From Verrucomicrobiota bacterium (lineage in GTDB: Bacteria; Verrucomicrobiota; Verrucomicrobiia; Limisphaerales; JAHEOI01), in contig JAHEOI010000034.1 in assembly GCA_018610125.1 (NCBI GenBank), positions 1 to 15,132 of the forward strand: 15,132 nt of DNA. Reading direction: 5' to 3'. Both the position numbers and the translations under genes were made by a program. The notes under the pieces are model-generated. The model made no database searches and was not told where the DNA came from. It worked only from the letters and a program-made list of their open reading frames with translations. This document shows, in pieces, positions 6,683-14,251 of the stretch. Position 1 is the first letter of the stretch; the number at the start of each line of letters is the position of its first letter.

Positions 6683-9600
6683 ATGGGATTCAAGCGCAAG
6701 CGCCTATCTCAAAACAGACGACGGCGCCTTTGGCGTCGTTTGTGTCTTCCGTGCTTGACGGTTGTGCTCGTTCTCTTGGCGGGACTGTTCTATTGTCAGG
6801 TTGTTGGGCTTCCCCGATTTCTCACAGGGCCACTCTTGCGCCAATTGCAGCTTCCCGGCTGGACGGTTGAGGTTGGCCGTCTCCATTTGGCCCCCCTCCA
6901 TGGGATTGAGGCGGAAGGGATGTCGCTTCGGCGAGAGCTCGGTGGCCAAGACCTTAGCATTACCACGGATAGCGTCATTTTCGGTTTGGATCCGATCTCT
7001 TTGTGGCATTGGGAACCCAGGATTAATTCTCTGCGAGTGACAGGAGGCGATATCCGTTGCCCGGTGCCCGAGAGCCCGAAACAATCGACGCGCATTCATT
7101 TTGAAGACATTGCAACCGAGCTCGATCTCATTCGCGAGGGTGTCTCCAAGGTTCACTTCTTCCGGGCTCAGGTGTTGGGTGCTCAATTGGAAATTGCCGG
7201 GACCGTCACCAATGCGCTGGCGGCGGCCGATTGGGGCGTTTGGCAGCCGAGTGAGGAAAAACGTCCGGACTGGCAACAGCTCGGCAATTGGGTGCGCCGA
7301 CTCCAAGCGCTTGATATCGGCCAGACTTCCAAGGTCCGACTCGAATGGCATGGAAATGCCAAAGTGCCGGCGAGCTCTCGTGGCCGAATGCGAGTGACGC
7401 TCCCCCAAACTGTTGGAGAGTGGGGGCGCCTTGGAGATACGGAAATCACGGTCCGCCTTCGCTCGGCTCCCGACACCAAGGCCGGCAACCGGATTGAGTT
7501 TGATTTGCGAAGTGGCAACGGGAGCTATGGCGCATCGCGATGGCAACGCATGCAGTGGACCGGCACTGCCGCCGCCAATATCACGAAGGGGCATCTCTCC
7601 TCGGCCAAAACCCGTTTGTTGGTCACGGACTTTCGCTCCGAGTCGCTGGCCGCGGATCAAACCACCCTATCCACAAGCTCGGTCCATGGGCAAAGCCCTG
7701 GCGACGCGGCTAAGGAACGTCGCCGAGAATGGTTTCGGACCCATTTGGAAGCGGAAGCCACCGGAATCGAGGTCCCGAAAGGGGGAGCGCAATCCGCGCA
7801 GCTCGATCTTAAGCTGAGGCATTCCATGCAACCCCGAACCTGGAAACGCGCTTGGCGGGAGCTGAAAGGAAAGCTGGCGCTCGATCGAGTACGGTTTCGG
7901 GCGGACAAACGGGTAGGGAAGGTCGATGCCATAGCGGTCGACATTACTGGAAAACCTCAGAGAGAGAACGATCTCCCGCGCGCCCCTCAAAAGTCGGAAT
8001 TATGGCAGTACCTGGCGCCATACCATCTTGAGGCCGATGTCGATCTGACCGGCCTGACCTATCCCAACCTAATCGTCGACACCGCTGAGGCTTCCTTCAA
8101 TTGGAATGCGCCCACGCTGACACTCTCGAAATTGAAAGGAACGCTTTACAACCGCTCTGTTCAAATGGCCGGCAATGTCAACTTGACCAACAGGCAGGTC
8201 CGGGTTGGCGCGGATTTCGATTTTAATCTTCATCGGATAGCGCCACTGCTACCGAAGGATGTGCAGCGGGACCTCAAGAAATTCACTTGGGAGAGCCCGC
8301 CGGAATTTCATGCCACGGCCGAGAGCGTCATTCCCGATTGGAACGGTTCACGCTCCAAGTGGGTGAGGTCGCTGGTCGGCAACACCCGAATCAAAGGGAA
8401 ATTGAGCTCCGGATCCGGAAGCTTCGAGGGGATCCCGTTTTCGAAGGCTCGGAGTCACTTTCGGTTTTCCGAATTTCGATGGCATCTGCCGAACCTCGTC
8501 GTCAAGCGTCCTGAAGGCCGATTGGACATCGATTATCAATGCGATATCAAAGCCGACTATTACGCATTGCAAGTGAACGGCCAAATCTTTGCGAAGGCAT
8601 TACAGCCCTTGTTTAATGGCGATGCCGATGAATTCTTTGCGCCGTTGAATGAGAGCAAACCGGCAGAAGTCACGGGCAAGGTCTACGGCCCGTTCGATAA
8701 GGGAAAGGGCGGCATTGACGGTCGAATCACTCTTCCCGATGTGCGTTATCGAGGTGAGCAGTGGGAGCGTGTCAGCTCACAAATCAACTACACAAACCGC
8801 TATGCCCGCTTGAGAAAGGTTGCCCTGGAGCGAAATAATCATTCATTGCATGCCGACCGAATTGACTGGGACCTCGAGTCGCCGCAGTTTCAGTTCATTA
8901 ATCTTCACGGGCGGGGGAGTCCTTACTCCCTCGCCCGTATGGTTAATACCAACCTGAGCCGGCGATTGGAGCCATTTCAATTTAGCTCGCCACCCGAGCT
9001 CGAGCTGAACGGGTCGGTTCAACTGCCGGAAAAGGCAAAGGCAAAGGCAAAGGAAAAGGCAAAGGCAAAGCCGGATATTCAGCTGACGGTCAAAGGAAAG
9101 GAGCTTCAGGCATGGCGATTGAAGCTTGTCAATCCGGAGGCCAAGCTACTCTGGAAGAATGATGACTTAACCGTGACCAACCTCACATCCGATTTTTATC
9201 GCGGAAAGCTCCGCGGGAATGGAGAATTCTCGTTTGCTCCGGAAGATCATATCGATCTCCGCTTCGAATCCGAGCTTGACCGAGTCAATTTGAAAGCCTT
9301 GATGGGCGATGCCTATCCCGGACGTCACCGGCTCTTAGGAGAGCTGACAACCGAGATCGTTGTCACATCCGCAAGGACAGACGCCTGGCAGAGCTGGCAA
9401 GGTTACGGGAACGTCACGCTTGAGGATGGACTCATCTGGGATATCCCAATCTTTGGAATCCTCTCGACCCCGCTCAATAAGATTTCACCCGGTCTTGGGA
9501 ACAGTCGGGCAGACCGCGCAACCGCCTCCTTTACCCTTGAAAATGGTGTGATCCACACGCAGGACCTCGAGATCCGCGGGCCTGCATTCGGGCTCAATTA

Positions 9601-9841
9601 TAAAGGGGAAATCGACCTCCGTGGGAACGTTGAGGCGCGCGCCAAAGCGGTCTTACTCGAAGACATGGTGGTCGTCGGTCCCTTGGTTAATCTGGCAATG
9701 ACACCCTTTACCGAGCTTTTTGTCTACCACATCACGGGAACGGTGGAAGAGCCCAATGCCGAGCCGCTCTATATCTTCCCCAAGCTCATGCTCTTGCCGT
9801 TCAAGCCATTCCGAGACTTACAAAAGCTCTTTCCGGGATAA
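6683..9841 (+). CDS. Large AsmA-like membrane-anchored protein
   Basis: This 1052-aa protein has a very basic N-terminus (KRKRLSQNRRRRLWRR) and one membrane helix at about 20-41. The remainder is rich in beta-strand-like alternating patterns such as SFEGIPFSKARSHFRFSE and VSSQINYTNRYARLRKVAL, as in AsmA/YhdP-type proteins. These are now thought to form periplasm-spanning grooves for phospholipid transport. The last 190 residues hold the most family-like segment, including GYGNVTLEDGLIWDIPIFGI and LRGNVEARAKAVLLEDM. The end, PKLMLLPFKPFRDLQKLFPG, has no stop-transfer helix. A lysine-alanine hexanucleotide repeat interrupts the protein near 784-796. The gene is 127 nt downstream of the operon, with repeat copy A between them, so it may be separately expressed. 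The exact substrate is unknown; family assignment is from pattern and layout. Confidence 0.75.
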   Translation: MGFKRKRLSQNRRRRLWRRLCLPCLTVVLVLLAGLFYCQVVGLPRFLTGPLLRQLQLPGWTVEVGRLHLAPLHGIEAEGMSLRRELGGQDLSITTDSVIFGLDPISLWHWEPRINSLRVTGGDIRCPVPESPKQSTRIHFEDIATELDLIREGVSKVHFFRAQVLGAQLEIAGTVTNALAAADWGVWQPSEEKRPDWQQLGNWVRRLQALDIGQTSKVRLEWHGNAKVPASSRGRMRVTLPQTVGEWGRLGDTEITVRLRSAPDTKAGNRIEFDLRSGNGSYGASRWQRMQWTGTAAANITKGHLSSAKTRLLVTDFRSESLAADQTTLSTSSVHGQSPGDAAKERRREWFRTHLEAEATGIEVPKGGAQSAQLDLKLRHSMQPRTWKRAWRELKGKLALDRVRFRADKRVGKVDAIAVDITGKPQRENDLPRAPQKSELWQYLAPYHLEADVDLTGLTYPNLIVDTAEASFNWNAPTLTLSKLKGTLYNRSVQMAGNVNLTNRQVRVGADFDFNLHRIAPLLPKDVQRDLKKFTWESPPEFHATAESVIPDWNGSRSKWVRSLVGNTRIKGKLSSGSGSFEGIPFSKARSHFRFSEFRWHLPNLVVKRPEGRLDIDYQCDIKADYYALQVNGQIFAKALQPLFNGDADEFFAPLNESKPAEVTGKVYGPFDKGKGGIDGRITLPDVRYRGEQWERVSSQINYTNRYARLRKVALERNNHSLHADRIDWDLESPQFQFINLHGRGSPYSLARMVNTNLSRRLEPFQFSSPPELELNGSVQLPEKAKAKAKEKAKAKPDIQLTVKGKELQAWRLKLVNPEAKLLWKNDDLTVTNLTSDFYRGKLRGNGEFSFAPEDHIDLRFESELDRVNLKALMGDAYPGRHRLLGELTTEIVVTSARTDAWQSWQGYGNVTLEDGLIWDIPIFGILSTPLNKISPGLGNSRADRATASFTLENGVIHTQDLEIRGPAFGLNYKGEIDLRGNVEARAKAVLLEDMVVVGPLVNLAMTPFTELFVYHITGTVEEPNAEPLYIFPKLMLLPFKPFRDLQKLFPG
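9029..9070 (+). repeat. Hexanucleotide tandem repeat inside the AsmA-like gene
   Basis: Seven in-frame 6-bp units alternate between GAAAAG (units 1 and 5) and GCAAAG (the other five). They encode EK and AK dipeptides at about residues 783-796. Because the unit is two codons, slippage would change the length without breaking the frame. Confidence 0.9.
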
Positions 9842-9858
9842 TCGGACTTGATCCGTCT

Positions 9859-9888
9859 ATCTGCGTCCATACGTGCTCATCTGCGGTT
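9859..9888. repeat. Three imperfect 10-bp direct repeats between convergent genes
   Basis: Three consecutive 10-nt units all begin with AT: ATCTGCGTCC at 9859, a diverged unit at 9869, and ATCTGCGGTT at 9879. Units 1 and 3 differ only in the last three positions. A related 8-nt piece, ATCCGTCT, precedes them at 9851. The block fills much of the gap between the AsmA-like gene and the opposing yihY-like gene. No clear rho-independent terminator is visible there. Confidence 0.5.
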
Positions 9889-9915
9889 AAAAACGTCCGT
9901 TTCGGAGCTCGCCTT

Positions 9916-11406
9916 TCAACGGTGCTCTTCCTGCGTCCCCGCGGGCTCCGGCTCCGTTGGTGCCACCCCGTTTCGCTGACGAGCCAAATCGGCGACGGTC
10001 ACTTCTTCCGCTACCGTGAGCTCGGCGTTCTGGATGCGGTCGAATTCCCGCCGCACGGTCCGATACCAGGCATCCGGGTTCTCAATCCCTACCGGGAGAC
10101 CGTCAAGGCGCCCGCGCACGGCATCCAGAATGTCGGCCCCTCGAATTCGATCCAATGGGCGGGATGGGAAATAACCCTCGAGCTTGGGATAGCTCACTTG
10201 ATGGATTAGGTCATAGGTGATTAGCCGATGGCAAAGCTGCCGTACCAATTGATCGGGCAAGTTTAACAGTGTGCAAATCTCGGAAACGGTCGGTGGCGCC
10301 GCGCTTGTGTCGAAGCGTTGGGCGATCAGGGTCATGATCCGAAATGCGGCCAATTCACGTCCGCGCTCATTAATACTCTCGGCCATTTTGCCTTGGAGGT
10401 AATGTTGCCGGTTTTGGTAGGCGTGGGCCACTTGGGCCCCGAAAAGGAGGATGAGCCACGATAGGTACATCCCAAAGAGAAAGATCGGAACGACCGCGAA
10501 ATTGCCATAGATGTCGGCTTCGCGCATGACGCGGGAGACGAAGAGCGCATTGCTTGAGTTGTAGAGCTGCCAGAGGCACGCACCGACCACGCCGCCGACG
10601 AATGCGGCGAACCATCGCACCTGCGTATTCGGCATGAATTGGTACAACAGCGAAAATAGGACGACGGCCGTGATGTAGCGAAAGCTCGGTCCGGCCAATT
10701 CCCCGACCAGAGGTATCCCTTTAAACCAGGCTTGGATCCCTTCGAGATACGGGACGGTGGTGATGCCGATCAACATGACCAACAGCAACGGACCGAGGGT
10801 CAGCACGGACCAGTAATGCACAATGCGCGTCAGCCAGCTTCGTCCATGCTCGACTCCCCAAATGTCGTTGAAGGTGGACTCGATGGTGTTGACCATTGAG
10901 ATGGCAATGAGCACCAATGCGATCATACCCGTAACGCCCAGGGCGCCGCTTCGGATGTTTTGAACGAAATTGGTGATCTGCTCGAGCACCTGCTCCTTGC
11001 CGCTGGCGCTCTCTCCTTCTCCCTTCGGGATCAATTCGAGCTGGGGCGCAATGTATTCGATGAGCTTTTCAGTGAGGTTCTGGGTTGCTTGGGTCCCTTG
11101 GTTCTGAAGAATGCCGGTGGAGACGCTGATCGCAATGGCGAGTAGCGGAATGAGCGCCAAGACGGTTGTGAATGCCAACGCGCCGGCCCGTCCGGGACAT
11201 CGGTTGTAGACAAAATTCCGTCCGACCAGGATCCAAAAGTGGAGAAACCGGTGACTGGTCGAGAAGTGCAGCTCGTCCTCCAGGAGCTTCCCGATTCGGT
11301 AAGCCCATCCCTCAACAAATCGGCGCAGCCGGTTTAACTTCTTGCCTAAGCTCATCTTCATATGGCGCACGGCATCACAATAATTCCCCTTTCGGGGTTT
11401 CTCCAT
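9916..11406 (-). CDS. YihY/BrkB family inner membrane protein with C-terminal extension
   Basis: This is a polytopic membrane protein of about 496 aa in the YihY (BrkB, formerly mis-called RNase BN) family. Hydrophobic segments occur at about 82-100, 157-176, 203-218, 243-258, 266-282 and 304-326. Family motifs include RAGALAFTTVLALIPLLAI (73-91) and the segment NFAVVPIFLFGMYLSWLILL (302-321), where the family has its conserved YG..A..P motif. After the membrane part, about 354-405 look like a winged helix, with PTVSEICTLLNLPDQLVRQL. A proline- and glutamate-rich tail follows. The start is uncertain: ATG 11406 is chosen, but GTG 11427 and ATG 11361 are in frame and none has a good ribosome site. 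It faces the AsmA-like gene tail to tail and is divergent from ftsK. The cellular role of the family is unsettled. Confidence 0.88.
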   Translation of the reverse strand: MEKPRKGNYCDAVRHMKMSLGKKLNRLRRFVEGWAYRIGKLLEDELHFSTSHRFLHFWILVGRNFVYNRCPGRAGALAFTTVLALIPLLAIAISVSTGILQNQGTQATQNLTEKLIEYIAPQLELIPKGEGESASGKEQVLEQITNFVQNIRSGALGVTGMIALVLIAISMVNTIESTFNDIWGVEHGRSWLTRIVHYWSVLTLGPLLLVMLIGITTVPYLEGIQAWFKGIPLVGELAGPSFRYITAVVLFSLLYQFMPNTQVRWFAAFVGGVVGACLWQLYNSSNALFVSRVMREADIYGNFAVVPIFLFGMYLSWLILLFGAQVAHAYQNRQHYLQGKMAESINERGRELAAFRIMTLIAQRFDTSAAPPTVSEICTLLNLPDQLVRQLCHRLITYDLIHQVSYPKLEGYFPSRPLDRIRGADILDAVRGRLDGLPVGIENPDAWYRTVRREFDRIQNAELTVAEEVTVADLARQRNGVAPTEPEPAGTQEEHR

Positions 11407-11475
11407 GCGCGTTAAACTATGGCACACGTTGAACGGTGACGGTGGGCTTAGGGGAATGGAGAATCCCTTGGATAT

Positions 11476-11497
11476 CGTCCCCGACGTCCCATTGTTT
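11476..11497. repeat. Half copy of the palindromic element (copy C)
   Basis: A 13-nt string GTCCCCGACGTCC at 11477-11489 is identical to 14157-14169 in copy B. The following CATTGTTTC also resembles the spacer flank of copy A read on the opposite strand (TTGTTTCC). The outer GATAGGG head is decayed or missing. It lies about 32 nt before the ftsK start, in the gap shared with the divergent yihY-like gene. Confidence 0.6.
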
Positions 11498-11528
11498 CAG
11501 TGCGGCATAGAATTAGGCAAACCAATCG

Positions 11529-14216
11529 ATGGCGAGAAAGGCGGCTGCGAATATCAAGCGTTCCCATGCGTTCCACGAAGTGATGGGCTTGGCCCTCATT
11601 GCCGTGGCGGTCCTGCTTATTTGTGCCTTCTGGTCGTACAATCCCGATGACCTGGTCGTCAATCGGGTGCCGGCGAATGATGAGGCCGCCAACTGGGTCG
11701 GCATCATTGGGGCATGGGTCGCCTTTGGCACGCTCTTCTTTTTTGGCGCGGCGGCATTTCTGATCCCCCTGTTGCTGATCGGTTTTTCTCTTGGTCATTT
11801 CTCGGAGCGTCTGGGGTATTTGCGTCGACGCTGGGGTGCGAGCTTGCTTTTACTGGGGACGGTCTCGGGCGCGCTGGACCTCTACAACCATCACTTCACG
11901 GATGCGGTGCGGCGACAGTTGACCACCCCGACCATGGGCGGATTGGGGGGCGAAAAGCTCAATCAATACCTGTTTGACCATTTCGGGATGGTCGGCGCCA
12001 GCGTCCTTTTCGGACTCATTTTGCTGTTCTGTACCGTTGCGTTTACGGATTACCGGCTCGGAGCTTGGGTGCGTCAATGGATCGAGCGCCGTCGAGCTGC
12101 GAAAGAGAGCCGTGAGACCGACGAAGAGAAGCTCCAGAAGCGGGCGCGGGATCTGGCGAAAGAGGCCAAGAAGCTGCAGGAAGAGGCGCAAAAGGCAGGA
12201 CTGGGCGCCGATCTGGAGCCGGTTCCGGAGCCGACTATCAAGGATAATACCGCGCCGCCGGAGGGCGATCAGCGAAAACGACGCAAGTCGAAAAAGAAGA
12301 AGAAGGAAGTCTCGCCGTTTGCCGATGAGGATACGGATTCGGGGCAGCAGGAGCAGCAACAGGAAACTGAGCGAGAGGTTCCTGCGGCTTCAAAGGAGAG
12401 CGTGCTTGGGCAGACAGACAGGCCGAACATAAATGGGGTCGATAAGCGGGCTGCGGGGGAGTCGACAGGGAAATCGTCGAAGGAGGAACAAGCCCCGAAG
12501 GTCACCGATGCGAGTGCGCCCCGTCTTGAGCGGGGCGGGGCCAAGAAGTCGGCCTTGGTGACCCCGGCGACCGGACCGTCACTGGGCAAAGATTACCACT
12601 TGCCCGTATTGGATCACTTGAAGTCGCCCGAGCTGCCGGATCAACCCTCCGAGACCAAGGACGGTCTCATGGCCAACGCCAAGTTGATGCAGAGCACCCT
12701 GGCGCAGTTCGGGATCGAAGTCACCCTCGGAGATATCACGAAAGGCCCGACGATTACCCGCTTTGAGCTCAATCCGGCCCCCGGGGTCAAGCTCGAGAAG
12801 ATCACCAACCTAAGCAACAACATTGCTGCCGCGATGAAAGCGGAGCGGATCAATGTCCTGGCCCCCATTCCCGGTAAGGGATCGGTCGGCATCGAGGTGC
12901 CGAATAAGGTCAAGACGCAGGTGGTCATTCGTGAGATCATGGAGTCGCCGGAATGGCAAAAGAGCAAGGCGAATATCCCGTTGGCGCTCGGAAAGGATGT
13001 CTACGGGAATCCGGTCATCGGCGACCTTGCCGAGATGCCGCACTTGCTCATCGCAGGCAGCACCGGTTCCGGGAAATCAGTCTGCATCAGCGGCATTATC
13101 GGGTCCCTCCTCTACCAGTTCTCCCCGGAGGACCTCCGGTTCGTGATGATCGACCCCAAGGTGGTGGAGCTCCAGCAATACAACAAGCTGCCGCACCTGA
13201 TTGTGCCGGTGGTCACCGAGTCCAAGAAGGTTGTGACGGCGTTGAAGTGGGTCGTCAACGAAATGGAGAAGCGCTACCAGATCTTTGCCAAAGCCGGCGT
13301 CCGCAATATCCAGGCGTTTAACCGACGCTCGAAGCAGAAAGAGAAATCCGGCAAGAATCCCGCAGGGCAAGAGACAACGGAGGGCGCGAGCTCGGAGGGT
13401 GAGCAGGCCGCTCCGGAGACTGGCGCCGGGGGGGGCAATCAAGCGAGCTCGGTTCCGCGCGATGACGAGGTGGAAATTCCGGATCGGCTAAGCTATATCG
13501 TCGTGATCATTGATGAGCTGGCGGACCTGATGCTTGTGGCGCCATCGGATGTCGAGATGGCGATCGCACGCATTACCCAAATGGCCCGGGCCGCGGGCAT
13601 CCATTGCATTGTCGCCACCCAGCGCCCGAGCGTGAATGTCATCACCGGGGTGATCAAGGCGAATATCCCCGCCCGCATCGCATTTCAGGTCGCGGCGAAG
13701 GTCGATTCGCGCACGATCCTTGATGTGATGGGAGCGGAAAAGCTGCTTGGCAAAGGCGATATGCTCTACCAGCCGCCGGGGTCGGCTCAGTTGGTGCGGG
13801 CGCAAGGGGCGTATATCACCGACGAGGAAATCCAATCGGTCGTTGATGCCATTTCGGAGCAAGCAGCGCCGAGCTATGAGAGCGAAATTCACGAGAAACT
13901 GCAGCAATCGGCAAGCGCCAGCGACAATGAGAGCGGTAGCGACGAGGATGAAGACATTATTCAACAATGCGTCGAGGTGATCCGGACCGAGCAGCGAGCA
14001 AGCGTCTCGTTGCTGCAACGGCGGTTGCGGTTGGGCTATACCCGGGCCGCACGCATCATGGACGAGCTCGAAGGCCGAGGAATCGTCGGGCCGAGCCGCG
14101 GGCCGAGCCCCGCGAGATCTATATCGACACCCAGCAAAGAACCTGATAGGGACGTTGTCCCCGACGTCCTCAAAAAATGGGACCTCGGGGACGGGGGCCT
14201 ATCAAGGAACCAATAA
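11529..14216 (+). CDS. ftsK: FtsK/SpoIIIE DNA translocase, 3' end frameshifted
   Basis: This is the septum-anchored DNA pump that clears chromosome ends at division. The N-terminus has four membrane helices at about 17-36, 55-88, 102-116 and 151-172. A charged linker follows (about 180-350), including a lysine-rich block (KSKKKKK) and Q/E runs. The motor domain has Walker A GSTGSGKS (510-517), then KVVELQQYNKLPHL, and Walker B YIVVIIDELADL (656-667). Further family motifs include ATQRPSVNVITGVIKANIP and the gamma winged helix with RRLRLGYTRAARIMDELE. The frame is sound to GPSRG at residue 858. The last 37 residues are then out of frame and read through repeat copy B. Another frame gives AEPREIYIDTQQRT with a stop at 14144-14146, the usual FtsK ending. 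A missing G in the G-run near 14100 explains this. Restored length would be 872 aa. Either a real mutation or a sequencing error is possible. Confidence 0.93.
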   Translation: MARKAAANIKRSHAFHEVMGLALIAVAVLLICAFWSYNPDDLVVNRVPANDEAANWVGIIGAWVAFGTLFFFGAAAFLIPLLLIGFSLGHFSERLGYLRRRWGASLLLLGTVSGALDLYNHHFTDAVRRQLTTPTMGGLGGEKLNQYLFDHFGMVGASVLFGLILLFCTVAFTDYRLGAWVRQWIERRRAAKESRETDEEKLQKRARDLAKEAKKLQEEAQKAGLGADLEPVPEPTIKDNTAPPEGDQRKRRKSKKKKKEVSPFADEDTDSGQQEQQQETEREVPAASKESVLGQTDRPNINGVDKRAAGESTGKSSKEEQAPKVTDASAPRLERGGAKKSALVTPATGPSLGKDYHLPVLDHLKSPELPDQPSETKDGLMANAKLMQSTLAQFGIEVTLGDITKGPTITRFELNPAPGVKLEKITNLSNNIAAAMKAERINVLAPIPGKGSVGIEVPNKVKTQVVIREIMESPEWQKSKANIPLALGKDVYGNPVIGDLAEMPHLLIAGSTGSGKSVCISGIIGSLLYQFSPEDLRFVMIDPKVVELQQYNKLPHLIVPVVTESKKVVTALKWVVNEMEKRYQIFAKAGVRNIQAFNRRSKQKEKSGKNPAGQETTEGASSEGEQAAPETGAGGGNQASSVPRDDEVEIPDRLSYIVVIIDELADLMLVAPSDVEMAIARITQMARAAGIHCIVATQRPSVNVITGVIKANIPARIAFQVAAKVDSRTILDVMGAEKLLGKGDMLYQPPGSAQLVRAQGAYITDEEIQSVVDAISEQAAPSYESEIHEKLQQSASASDNESGSDEDEDIIQQCVEVIRTEQRASVSLLQRRLRLGYTRAARIMDELEGRGIVGPSRGPSPARSISTPSKEPDRDVVPDVLKKWDLGDGGLSRNQ
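14142..14205. repeat. REP/BIME-like palindromic element, copy B
   Basis: This element consists of two imperfect inverted arms around an A-rich loop (TCAAAAAAT near 14170-14178). The left arm begins GATAGGGACGTTGTCCCCGA at 14145. The right arm, read on the opposite strand, begins GATAGGCC and shares GTCCCCGA. It shares the 14-nt left end CCTGATAGGGACGT with copy A, and 13 nt with half copy C. The original ftsK stop TGA (14144-14146) lies at its left edge, and the present frame-shifted ftsK runs through all of it. The near-perfect stem with an A-rich loop suggests a strong RNA hairpin. Confidence 0.78.
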
Positions 14217-14224
14217 CCAATAAC

Positions 14225-14239
14225 CGCGCCTTAGGCGCG
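14225..14239. other. Short perfect hairpin between ftsK and the epimerase gene
   Basis: CGCGCC and GGCGCG flank a TTA loop, giving a perfect 6-bp G+C stem 12 nt before the epimerase ATG. There is no T-run on either side, so a classical terminator is unlikely. It could affect mRNA structure at the start codon or be an operator; no function is assigned. Confidence 0.45.
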
Positions 14240-14251
14240 AGAACAGAAAAC

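Noticed and set aside
6704..7660. Long minus-strand open frame opposite the AsmA-like gene
   Set aside because: Its composition and lack of any recognisable motif fit a shadow of the plus-strand gene, which has a membrane anchor, a ribosome site and family-like ending.
9890..9906. Rho-independent terminator between the convergent genes
   Set aside because: Only 4-5 bp stems such as TCCG-TTT-CGGA exist there, with no T-run.
11492..11513. TTGTTT and TAGAAT as a sigma-70 promoter for ftsK
   Set aside because: The spacing is only about 10 nt, well short of the usual 16-18, so I do not call it.
11850..12359. Minus-strand leucine/arginine-rich open frame opposite the ftsK linker
   Set aside because: It is the reverse reading of the lysine/glutamate-rich FtsK linker, so the composition is explained.
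14208..14225. AACCAAT tandem repeat of two and a half units
   Set aside because: Too short to separate from chance; it lies in the gap after copy B and has no visible role.
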